Source of the DNA: an uncultured Aeromicrobium sp.
GTDB taxonomy: Bacteria; Actinomycetota; Actinomycetes; Propionibacteriales; Nocardioidaceae
Direction of reading: 5' to 3'
Assembly (NCBI RefSeq): GCF_946221465.1
Contig: NZ_CAMJVP010000044.1
Coordinates: 1 to 17,409 of the forward strand
DNA length: 17,409 nucleotides
Part shown: positions 6,862 through 13,147 of the stretch, piece by piece
Position numbering within the stretch: position 1 is the stretch's first letter
How the letters are laid out: each line of letters opens with the position of its first letter
Position numbers and translations under genes: made by a program
The notes under the pieces: generated by a model
What the model was told of the DNA's origin: nothing
Seen by the model: the letters and a program-made list of their open reading frames with translations, nothing else
The model's database searches: none

Positions 6862-8051
6862 TGCTCCGCACCGTCGCCGAGCACCGGGACCGGGTGCTTG
6901 CGGCGCTTCCGACGCGGCGGCGGACGCGCCGTGCCCCGCTCGACCAGGCCCGGGGTCTCGTCCTTGCGGCGCCCGCCACCGCGCGCGAAGCGGTGCCGCG
7001 CTTCGACAACTCCGCCATGGATGGTTACGCGGTGCGCCACGCCGACCTCGCCGAGGGGGTCGAGCTTCGCGTGGTGGGGGAGGCGCGCGCCGGTGCGGCT
7101 CCAAAGGTGCGCGTGCGCTCGGGCCAGGCCGTGCGGATCATGACGGGTGCCTGCCTGCCCGATGGTGCGGACACCGTCGTTCCGCTAGAGCTCACCGACG
7201 ACGGTCACGACCGCGTGCGGATCCAGGTGGTGCCCGAGGCGGGACGACACATCCGGCGGGCGGCCGAGGACGTCCAGGTCGGTGACCTCGTCGCCGAATC
7301 CGGGGTCGTGCTGGATGCTCTGGTGCTGGCTGCTCTCGCAGCGGCGGGGGTCGCCGAGGTTCTGGTCGTCGAACGCCCACGGGTGGCCGTGATCTCCACC
7401 GGCAGTGAACTGCGTCCCCCCGGCGCGCCGCTGCGGCCTGGTCAGATTCCCGAGTCCAACTCGCTCATGATCGCGGGCCTGGCCGAGGAGGCCGGAGCGG
7501 ACGTGGTGCTGCGCACGATCGTGTCCGACGAGGCGGCTGCCGTCGAGGCGGCTCTGTTGTCCGCCCAGTCGGCCGAGTCCGACCTCGTGGTGCTCTCCGG
7601 AGGGGTCAGCGTCGGCGACTACGATGTCGTGCGGCAGACGCTCGACGGTCGGCTCGAGTTTCTCGCCGTCGCGATGTCACCGGGCCGTCCGCAGGGTCTC
7701 GGGGCGCTCGGGGCGATGCCGGTCGTCGCGGTGCCGGGCAATCCGGTCGCCGCCGCGGTGAGCGTCGAGGCGTTCGTGCGGCCGGCGGTCCTCACCCTCG
7801 CGGGACGACGGGAGATCACACGGCCCGTTCTCAAGGCGATGGCATCGCAAGGATGGTCGTCGCCGAACGATCGTGAGCAGTACACCGCCGTGCGGCTTGA
7901 GCTGTCCGAGACCGGTGCCTGGGTTCACCCCCTCGCTCAGGGTTCGCACCGGGCCGGCTCGCTCGCGGCGGTCGACGGTTGGGCGGTCGTGCCGGCCGGG
8001 ACGTCCGCGGTGCGTCGAGGTGATCGGGTGGACGTCCTGGTGGTCCGATGA
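6861..8051 (+). CDS. moeA: Molybdopterin molybdenumtransferase MoeA
   Basis: A 396-residue cytosolic enzyme of normal MoeA length. It inserts molybdate into adenylylated molybdopterin, the last general step of molybdenum cofactor synthesis. Family motifs are in order: PRFDNSAMDGYAVR (46-59), IMTGACLPDGADTVV (about 93-107), the GGVSVGDYD active-site loop (247-255) in the MogA-like domain, and PGNPVAA (292-298). The C-terminal beta domain follows. The start ATG at 6861 overlaps the cupin stop, and the stop overlaps the mobA start as ATGA (8048-8051). The order cupin-moeA-mobA-DUF6457 implies one transcript supplying cofactor to a molybdoenzyme outside the window. Confidence 0.96.
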   Translation: MLRTVAEHRDRVLAALPTRRRTRRAPLDQARGLVLAAPATAREAVPRFDNSAMDGYAVRHADLAEGVELRVVGEARAGAAPKVRVRSGQAVRIMTGACLPDGADTVVPLELTDDGHDRVRIQVVPEAGRHIRRAAEDVQVGDLVAESGVVLDALVLAALAAAGVAEVLVVERPRVAVISTGSELRPPGAPLRPGQIPESNSLMIAGLAEEAGADVVLRTIVSDEAAAVEAALLSAQSAESDLVVLSGGVSVGDYDVVRQTLDGRLEFLAVAMSPGRPQGLGALGAMPVVAVPGNPVAAAVSVEAFVRPAVLTLAGRREITRPVLKAMASQGWSSPNDREQYTAVRLELSETGAWVHPLAQGSHRAGSLAAVDGWAVVPAGTSAVRRGDRVDVLVVR

Positions 8052-8617
8052 GTGCTCTCGACGCCGTCGTCCTGGCCGGTGGCCGGGCACGCAGGCTCGG
8101 GGGCCGCTCCAAGCCCCTGCTCGAGGTCGGCGGCCAGACGCTTCTCGACCGCATCGTCGGGAGCGCTGCGGCGGTGTGCTGCGGGAGGATCGTCGTCGTG
8201 GGACCGGCCGAGCTCGACCGTGAGGGCGTGATCGTGGTGCGCGAGGACCCGCCGTTCGGTGGTCCGGTCGCGGCGCTCGCCGCAGCCCTGCCGCTCATCG
8301 AGGCCGCAGACGTCCTGGTGCTCGCGGTCGACCTGGTGCACGGCGACGCCGTGGTGCGGACGCTGGCCGGGACGTCCACGACCGCCGACGGAATCTGTCT
8401 CATCGACGGTTCCGGACGTTGGCAGTGGCTTGCCGCGCGCTACCGGACGGCGGGCCTGCGCGCCGCCCTCGCAGCTCTGCCTGAGGTCCAGGACGTGTCC
8501 CTGCGCCGGGCTCTGGCACCCCTGAACCTCACCACGCTCGCGATCTCTGATGAGCTGGTGCGTGACATCGACACCCCTGACGATCTGGAGGAACCATGGC
8601 GACCGACGACGTCCTGA
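8048..8617 (+). CDS. mobA: Molybdenum cofactor guanylyltransferase (MobA-like)
   Basis: A 189-residue nucleotidyltransferase. The N-terminal motif VVLAGGRARRLGGRSKPLLEV (residues 7-27) is the GTP/Mg site typical of MobA and related enzymes. EDPPFGGPVAAL and VLVLAVDL follow, the latter carrying the Mg-binding Asp. DIDTPDDL near the C-terminus is also typical. MobA couples GMP from GTP to molybdenum cofactor to give the bis-MGD used by DMSO-reductase-family enzymes such as nitrate reductase and formate dehydrogenase. The coupling to moeA by ATGA supports this over other sugar-nucleotide or CTP transferases. The start is fixed by the overlap. Confidence 0.9.
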   Translation: MSALDAVVLAGGRARRLGGRSKPLLEVGGQTLLDRIVGSAAAVCCGRIVVVGPAELDREGVIVVREDPPFGGPVAALAAALPLIEAADVLVLAVDLVHGDAVVRTLAGTSTTADGICLIDGSGRWQWLAARYRTAGLRAALAALPEVQDVSLRRALAPLNLTTLAISDELVRDIDTPDDLEEPWRPTTS

Positions 8618-8850
8618 CCGAGTGGACCGAGCACCTGGCGACCCGATTCGGTCTCGATCCACGACTCGTTCCCGTGGAGGAGGTGCTCGACATGGCGGCC
8701 GACGTGGCTCACGGCGTCGTGCGTCCGGCGGCTCCGCTGAGCGCGTTCATCGCCGGTCTGGCCGCCGGGAGGAACGGCGGCACTGCGCGGGACATCGCCG
8801 ATGCCGTGGCCGCTGTCGTGCGCGAGGTCGACACCTGGACCCCGGCCTGA
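8596..8850 (+). CDS. DUF6457-like small protein of the molybdenum cofactor cluster
   Basis: An 84-residue acidic helical protein (TEWTEHLATRFGLDPRLVPVEEVLDMAADVAHGVVRPAAPLSAFIAGL and onward). Its pattern matches the small actinobacterial proteins known as DUF6457, which I recall next to mobA or formate dehydrogenase accessory genes. It starts 22 bp inside the end of mobA with a GAGGAA ribosome binding site (8588-8593). It is the last gene of the operon. It ends three bases before the stop of the convergent aminopeptidase gene, leaving no room for a classic terminator. No catalytic residues are evident. A partner or chaperone role for MobA is possible but unproven. Confidence 0.82.
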   Translation: MATDDVLTEWTEHLATRFGLDPRLVPVEEVLDMAADVAHGVVRPAAPLSAFIAGLAAGRNGGTARDIADAVAAVVREVDTWTPA

Positions 8851-8853
8851 CCG

Positions 8854-9822
8854 TCAACGCTCGGCAAGCCGCCGCAGCAGCCTGGCGAGGGTGGCCACGC
8901 CGAAGCCGGTAGCGCGGGCGTCGGCTCCGGAGCCCTCGACGGCAGGTCCGGCGATGTCCAGGTGCGTCCACGGGATGTGTGCCGGGACGAACTCGCCGAG
9001 GAACAAGGCCGCGGTGAGAGCGCGTGCCGTGTCGGTGCCGGGGTGGTTACGCAGCGACGCGCCCGGAGCGCACGAGCGGAGCTGATCGCGGTACTGCGGC
9101 GCCCAAGGCAGCGGCCACCAGCTCTCGCCGGCCTCCCGGCCGGCGGCCTCCACCTCGGCTCGAAGGGCCGGCTCGCGACCGATGATCGCGCCGATCCTGG
9201 GTCCGAGCGCGACGATCGACTGGTGCGTCAATGTCGCGATATCGATGATGGCCCGGGGCCGCTGGCCGCTAGCGTAGGCCAGAGCATCAGCCATCATCAC
9301 GCGGCCCTCGAAGTCGGTGTCCACGACCTCGACCCTGACCCCGCCATGGGTCTCGACCACATCGCCGGGTCGTACGGCGGTCGGGCCGGGGAGATTCTCC
9401 GCGATGGGTAGCACCGCATGCACAGGAAGCGGAGGCTCGCCGGTGGCCGCCACGTCCGCCATCGCGCCCAGGACGGTCGCGGCTCCGGCCATGTCCGTAT
9501 GCATCCCGACCATCGCCGTGCTGTCCTTGAGCGATAGCCCCCCGCTGTCGAAGGTGACGCCCTTGCCGACGAGCGCGAGCGAACCCTCGGCCGGGGCTTG
9601 CCGCGGTCCCCACCACAGTTCGGCGAGCCGGGCCGGCTGGGTAGAGCCGCTGCCGATCGCGAGCAGTCCGCCCATGCGGTGCTCGCGCAACCATGCGGCG
9701 TCGCGGATGCGCACATGCGCACCGATCTGCGCCGCGATCTGCTCGATGCGCTCGGAGAAGATCGCGGGGGTCAGTTGGTTGGCTCGGGCATCGATGAGTT
9801 CGCGGGCGAGGTCGAGGGACAT
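8854..9822 (-). CDS. M17 leucyl aminopeptidase, catalytic domain only
   Basis: A 322-residue protein covering only the catalytic domain of the M17 family, whose members are usually about 500 residues with an N-terminal macro-like domain. The two-metal site is complete by comparison with E. coli PepA: K87 and D92 in GKGVTFDSGG, K99, D110 in HTDMAGAA, and D170, E172 and R174 in DTDFEGR. Two deviations are seen: MHTDM where most members have MKxDM, and DTDFEGR where NTDAEGR is usual. The expected function is removal of N-terminal residues from peptides in the cytosol. The frame closes upstream, and only 46 bp separate it from the next gene, so no N-terminal domain is hidden nearby. No clear ribosome binding site; a 20-bp palindrome lies just upstream. 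Confidence 0.9.
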   Translation of the reverse strand: MSLDLARELIDARANQLTPAIFSERIEQIAAQIGAHVRIRDAAWLREHRMGGLLAIGSGSTQPARLAELWWGPRQAPAEGSLALVGKGVTFDSGGLSLKDSTAMVGMHTDMAGAATVLGAMADVAATGEPPLPVHAVLPIAENLPGPTAVRPGDVVETHGGVRVEVVDTDFEGRVMMADALAYASGQRPRAIIDIATLTHQSIVALGPRIGAIIGREPALRAEVEAAGREAGESWWPLPWAPQYRDQLRSCAPGASLRNHPGTDTARALTAALFLGEFVPAHIPWTHLDIAGPAVEGSGADARATGFGVATLARLLRRLAER

Positions 9823-9829
9823 GGCATCA

Positions 9830-9849
9830 CTGTGTCATAGGTGACACAG
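9830..9849. promoter_or_regulatory. Palindrome upstream of the aminopeptidase gene
   Basis: Perfect inverted repeat CTGTGTCA-N4-TGACACAG, seven bases upstream of the ATG and within the 46-bp gap. It overlaps where a promoter for a leaderless or short-leader transcript would lie, so it may be an operator. TGTG and CACA are 10 bases apart; the CRP/GlxR consensus TGTGA-N6-TCACA does not fit. The binding protein is unknown. Confidence 0.55.
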
Positions 9850-9868
9850 CACCGATACCGGCCCTCGT

Positions 9869-10798
9869 TCAACGGTCCGCCAACACGGCCAGCGCCGGGG
9901 ACGAGGCCGCCACGAAACCGGCCGTGATGCTCAGGATCAGCGTCGTGCGACGGTTCCGGGTGATCTGCCCCGGGAGGTCGCGGGCGAGCGCGTACGCCTC
10001 GGCCACGAGCCGCAGGTCGCGCGGTTCGGTCGGGGCGGGCAGGACCGCGGGGCGGCGGCCTTCCCCGCGGAGTGCGGCAGCGGCCTGCTCGGGTGTCGTC
10101 GTCGCGTAGCAGCGGTCGATGCCGACATTGTGCGCAAGATACTCGGCGTTGCGCTGGGAATCCCGGGTCGCGAGGACGGCGGTGATGCCCAGATCGCGCA
10201 GCATCGCGATCGCGTCCGGGGCGTGCGGTGCCACGGTGTCGACGAGGGTGATGGTGCCAAGCGGTCGCTCATCGACCTCGACCGCCACGGTGGTGCCGAC
10301 TCGGTCGGTGTCGGGCACCCCGATCCATTCGGGCCGGCCGACCCGCACCCGGTGCTTGTCGACCACGCCGCTGATCCCGGCATCGCGATGATGCACGACA
10401 TCGGTCACTCGTCCGCGGGTGGACAGCCGGGCAATCGCCCGGCCGACGGGGTGCTCGGAATGATGCTCCAGCGCGCCGGCGAACCATCGCATATCCCGCC
10501 CGTACTCGGAGCGGATTGGTTCGACGGCCTCGACCCGGAGTGTGCCCGTGGTCAGGTAACCGGACGTGTCCATCACGAGGTGGTCGATGCCCGGGTCGGC
10601 GGGAAGCTCGAGTCCGCGCTTGCGAGCGGCCCGCAGCAGCGATCGCTCGGCCCAGTGCGCGCCGAGGTCGAAGGCGGCGGGCGTCGTGACCGCGAGCGTG
10701 GCGAGGGCGGCGACGAGCCCCGGCATGGGGCCGTCGAGAACCCACCACACGACGAGGACGACCGTGGCCGCGGCCACCCAGACGAGACGGCGCTTCAT
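9869..10798 (-). CDS. Degenerate P1B-type ATPase-like membrane protein, probably catalytically inactive
   Basis: A 309-residue protein that aligns by eye with the C-terminal half of heavy-metal (P1B) ATPases. Hydrophobic segments at about 5-20 and 24-40 resemble TM5-TM6, but the metal-binding CPC is absent. The phosphorylation loop DKTGTLT is changed to DTSGYLT (D77). The P1B HP motif is kept (SEHPVGRAI, H116-P117), as is a nucleotide-site-like GISGVVDKHRVRVG. TGD is replaced by TRD (211-213). The GDGxNDAPAL hinge is missing; the sequence passes directly to a RDLRLVAEAYALAR-like stretch and a last helix (about 286-306). Transport seems impossible. A sensor or scaffold role is plausible. It is coupled to the PucR-type regulator by ATGA (10795-10798). 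Confidence 0.8.
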   Translation of the reverse strand: MKRRLVWVAAATVVLVVWWVLDGPMPGLVAALATLAVTTPAAFDLGAHWAERSLLRAARKRGLELPADPGIDHLVMDTSGYLTTGTLRVEAVEPIRSEYGRDMRWFAGALEHHSEHPVGRAIARLSTRGRVTDVVHHRDAGISGVVDKHRVRVGRPEWIGVPDTDRVGTTVAVEVDERPLGTITLVDTVAPHAPDAIAMLRDLGITAVLATRDSQRNAEYLAHNVGIDRCYATTTPEQAAAALRGEGRRPAVLPAPTEPRDLRLVAEAYALARDLPGQITRNRRTTLILSITAGFVAASSPALAVLADR

Positions 10799-12099
10799 GC
10801 CTTCTCGTCGGCGTGGAAGCGTTCGAAGTCGCTCTGGTCCCCGGCCTTCCACAAGGGGACGCTCGCCTTGAGCAACATCGTGATCTGGACGATGAAATCG
10901 GGGTCGTGCAGCGTCTCGCCGAAGATCTCGTTGATGCGCTTCCAGCGATAACGGACCGTCTGCGGATGCACGCCGAGACGCGCGGCGATGGCCGGAGCGC
11001 TGTCGCGGGTCTCGAGCCAGGCGAGCAGGGTCTCGGACAGGATCTCGCGCGAGTTGGGAGTTTCGGCCAGCAGCGGACGAAGCAGCTCCTGCACCATGCC
11101 GCGGCGTAGCGCCGGTTCGGCATGCAGCCACAGTTGCGTCCGATGCCGGCTGCAGTCGATCACCGCGCCATCGGTGATGATGCCCGCCGCCCCGAGCTCA
11201 AGTGCACGGCTCACCCAGCGATGGGCGTCGGGAAGGTCGCGTCGCTCGACCGGCCAGCTGAACGCGAATCGCACGGTGGGGGAGGCCGAACGCAGCCTCT
11301 TCATGACGGCGGCTGCATCGTCCGACGACGTGATGACGGTGGCGCTCTGGGCGTCGGCGTTCGCGAGCGCTTCAGCGCCGAGGTTGGGGAGCTGGAGAGC
11401 GTCGCGCTGCCGGCGGGGAGCCACCGCGAGGACCACGAAGCGTTCGGGGATCGCCCATCCGGCATGCTCGGCGAGCGTGGCCACGTCCACGCTGGAGGAG
11501 TCGAGCAGGGCGGTGACTAGACGTCGCCGGTTACGGTTCCGGTCGCGCTCGATGCTCTCGCGGCCCGTGCGCCAGCCGATAGCCGCCTGCTCCGTCAGGT
11601 GGTCGATGTAGGCGAGGAGGGCGTCTCCGAGTAGGCCGAGCACCTCGGCGCTGAGCCCATGGTCGACGGCGAAGGAGCGCAGATACTCCCACCCCTGATG
11701 TCGGGCGATGCGGTAGGAGGCGCGCATCGCGCTGAGGTCGTGTCCGTCGAGCGCCTCGCCGTAGCCCATCTTGCGGAAGAGGTCGTCGACACGGTCGCCG
11801 CTGGACCCTCCTCCTTCAATGAGATCGAGGAAATGACTGACGGCTCCGTTGACGGCCAGGGTGATCAAACGGTGCCGCCGTCCGTGCGTCGGACCTGCGT
11901 AGGCCGGGACGTTCTTTTGGATGTCACGGGTGATGCGCCCGACGAGGTGGGGCAGCTGCGGCCGGACCAGGGGAACCAGGGAACTGGCCAGCGCCGGGAG
12001 GCCGTCGTCCTCACGCAGCGCGGTCATGACGCGCCGCCAGCGTTCGGTCGAAGTCTCGCGCGGCTCATGATCTCCCTGATTCAATGTGCTGTGCCTCAC
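10795..12099 (-). CDS. PucR/CdaR-type helix-turn-helix regulator
   Basis: A 434-residue regulator, reading from GTG 12099. The N-terminal region (about 40-170) is the helical domain common in actinobacterial PucR proteins (ITRDIQKNVPAYAGP, then AVSHFLDLIEGG). A GGDEF-like middle region follows, starting around RRLVTALLDSSSVDVATLAEHAGW. The C-terminal HTH_30 domain spans about 355-412, with the recognition segment LGVHPQTVRYRWKRI. Such proteins usually activate neighbouring metabolic or transport genes. The GTG has a GAGGAG site only three bases upstream; an in-frame ATG about 24 codons further in is the alternative. Its stop overlaps the P-ATPase-like gene, which implies joint function. The ligand is unknown. 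Confidence 0.9.
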   Translation of the reverse strand: MRHSTLNQGDHEPRETSTERWRRVMTALREDDGLPALASSLVPLVRPQLPHLVGRITRDIQKNVPAYAGPTHGRRHRLITLAVNGAVSHFLDLIEGGGSSGDRVDDLFRKMGYGEALDGHDLSAMRASYRIARHQGWEYLRSFAVDHGLSAEVLGLLGDALLAYIDHLTEQAAIGWRTGRESIERDRNRNRRRLVTALLDSSSVDVATLAEHAGWAIPERFVVLAVAPRRQRDALQLPNLGAEALANADAQSATVITSSDDAAAVMKRLRSASPTVRFAFSWPVERRDLPDAHRWVSRALELGAAGIITDGAVIDCSRHRTQLWLHAEPALRRGMVQELLRPLLAETPNSREILSETLLAWLETRDSAPAIAARLGVHPQTVRYRWKRINEIFGETLHDPDFIVQITMLLKASVPLWKAGDQSDFERFHADEKA

Positions 12100-12369
12100 A
12101 TTCTCCTCGCCGTGGCGGCCGTCCGGCAAGGGGCGTGGAAGCCGCGGAGTGACCAGTCGGGAGTAAGGGAATCTTGTTCTGGTCACTCCGCGGCATCGGG
12201 GGCGTCCGGGTCGGGAGGGAGTCGTTGACCCGGCATGTCACCAGTGCAGCACGTCAGGGCGATCTGCACCAGAAGGTTGGGTCAGATCGGTGGAAACTCG
12301 GATGAACATCCAAGTTGAGAGGCCCAGGCTGTGGATATCCGATGGCTGATCGATGACCGGACGTCCTCG
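12100..12369. other. 270-bp gap between cobS and the PucR-type gene
   Basis: I see no credible gene here. It holds a 16-bp perfect inverted repeat (12141-12194) and a shorter one, CTCGGATG-AA-CATCCAAG (12297-12314, one mismatch). CGGGTC (12212-12217) and GACCCG (about 12232-12237) form a third small pair. I looked for B12-riboswitch features because cobS adjoins it; none is recognisable, and the gap lies downstream of cobS. The promoter of the PucR-type gene must lie here, but no convincing hexamer pair stands out. Confidence 0.6.
12141..12194. repeat. Perfect 16-bp inverted repeat with 22-nt loop
   Basis: Arms GCCGCGGAGTGACCAG (12141-12156) and its exact complement (12179-12194) enclose a 22-nt, less GC-rich loop. 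It sits about 40-95 bp upstream of the PucR-type start and about 175 bp past the cobS stop. On the minus strand no U-run follows, so it is not a standard rho-independent terminator. It could be an operator pair for the PucR-type regulator, a stable RNA hairpin, or a small element remnant. Confidence 0.75.
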
Positions 12370-13131
12370 TCAGGTCGCTGAAATCAACAGAGCCGCCAAT
12401 GACACCTCGACCGTCGCTCCGAAGACGTCTCCGACGACCCCGCCGAACCGGGTGACGGCCCGCCGAAGGATCCAGACGATCACGAGGAGGGCTGCCGTGG
12501 TCGTGATCGCGCCCCGCCACCAGGGCTCGCCGAGTGCCGTGTAGCCGACGCACAGGCCGGCGGTGATGAGGACCCACGTCCCGATCGCCACCGCCGGAGC
12601 GACGGTCTCGGTGTAGGTCACGCCGAGCCCGTCCTTTCGCGCACCCCGTACCCCTCGCATGCAGCCCAGCAGCGCGGCCGCCCGCGAGACGCACACCAGC
12701 GCGCCGGCGAGGACGGGCCCCCATGGTTCGTCGATCAGCGCGGTGAGCGCACCGACCTGCACGGCGACGACGATCGCCAGTGCTGCGGCGCCGGCCGGTC
12801 CCGCGTTTCCGAGCTTGACCACTTCGAGGGCCCGCTGCGCTCCGTAGGACGAGGTGAGACCGTCCACAGTGTCAGAGAGCCCGTCGAGATGGAAGGCGCG
12901 ACTTCCGAGCGCGAGAGCCCCGACCGCCGTGGCGGCGACCGCGATGGGCGCCAGGCCGAGTTCGCGCCCGGCCCACAGGATCGTGGACACCAGGGCGGCC
13001 AGCGGCAGGACCGCGAGCGGGGCGAGTGCGACGGCGGCGCCCGTCAGCCGAGGGGTCACCGCAGGAGGCGGGGTCACGGGGATCGCGGTGAAGGTGCCCA
13101 CCGATAGACGCCACGCGTGAAGGACGGTCAT
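12370..13131 (-). CDS. cobS: Adenosylcobinamide-GDP ribazoletransferase (cobalamin synthase CobS)
   Basis: A 253-residue polytopic membrane enzyme of normal CobS length. It joins adenosylcobinamide-GDP with alpha-ribazole (or its phosphate) in the last steps of coenzyme B12 synthesis, at the cytoplasmic membrane. Family features seen: the N-terminal pattern LSVGTFTAIPVTPP, the motif FHLDGLSDTVDGLTSSYGAQRALEVVKLGNAGPAGA (positions about 80-115, Asp-rich and probably Mg-binding), and a run of hydrophobic helices to the C-terminus. The start ATG (13131-13129) follows the stop of the upstream fusion gene by 16 bp, so co-transcription is likely, although the two functions have no obvious link. No other cob gene is in the window. 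Confidence 0.94.
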   Translation of the reverse strand: MTVLHAWRLSVGTFTAIPVTPPPAVTPRLTGAAVALAPLAVLPLAALVSTILWAGRELGLAPIAVAATAVGALALGSRAFHLDGLSDTVDGLTSSYGAQRALEVVKLGNAGPAGAAALAIVVAVQVGALTALIDEPWGPVLAGALVCVSRAAALLGCMRGVRGARKDGLGVTYTETVAPAVAIGTWVLITAGLCVGYTALGEPWWRGAITTTAALLVIVWILRRAVTRFGGVVGDVFGATVEVSLAALLISAT

Positions 13132-13147
13132 GAGCGCATTGTGCCGT

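Noticed and set aside
6049..7104. A 351-codon minus-strand frame across the oxidoreductase, cupin and moeA genes
   Set aside because: It spans three clearly coding plus-strand genes and looks like composition-driven Arg/Ala/Pro-rich shadow sequence.
9830..9849. CRP/GlxR binding site
   Set aside because: The TGTG and CACA halves are 10 bases apart; the consensus TGTGA-N6-TCACA is not matched.
12141..12194. Rho-independent terminator
   Set aside because: The stem is strong, but no U-run follows on either strand and the 22-nt loop is too long for a typical terminator.
12100..12369. Cobalamin riboswitch near cobS
   Set aside because: No B12-box-like conserved sequence was recognised, and the gap is downstream of cobS, not in its leader.
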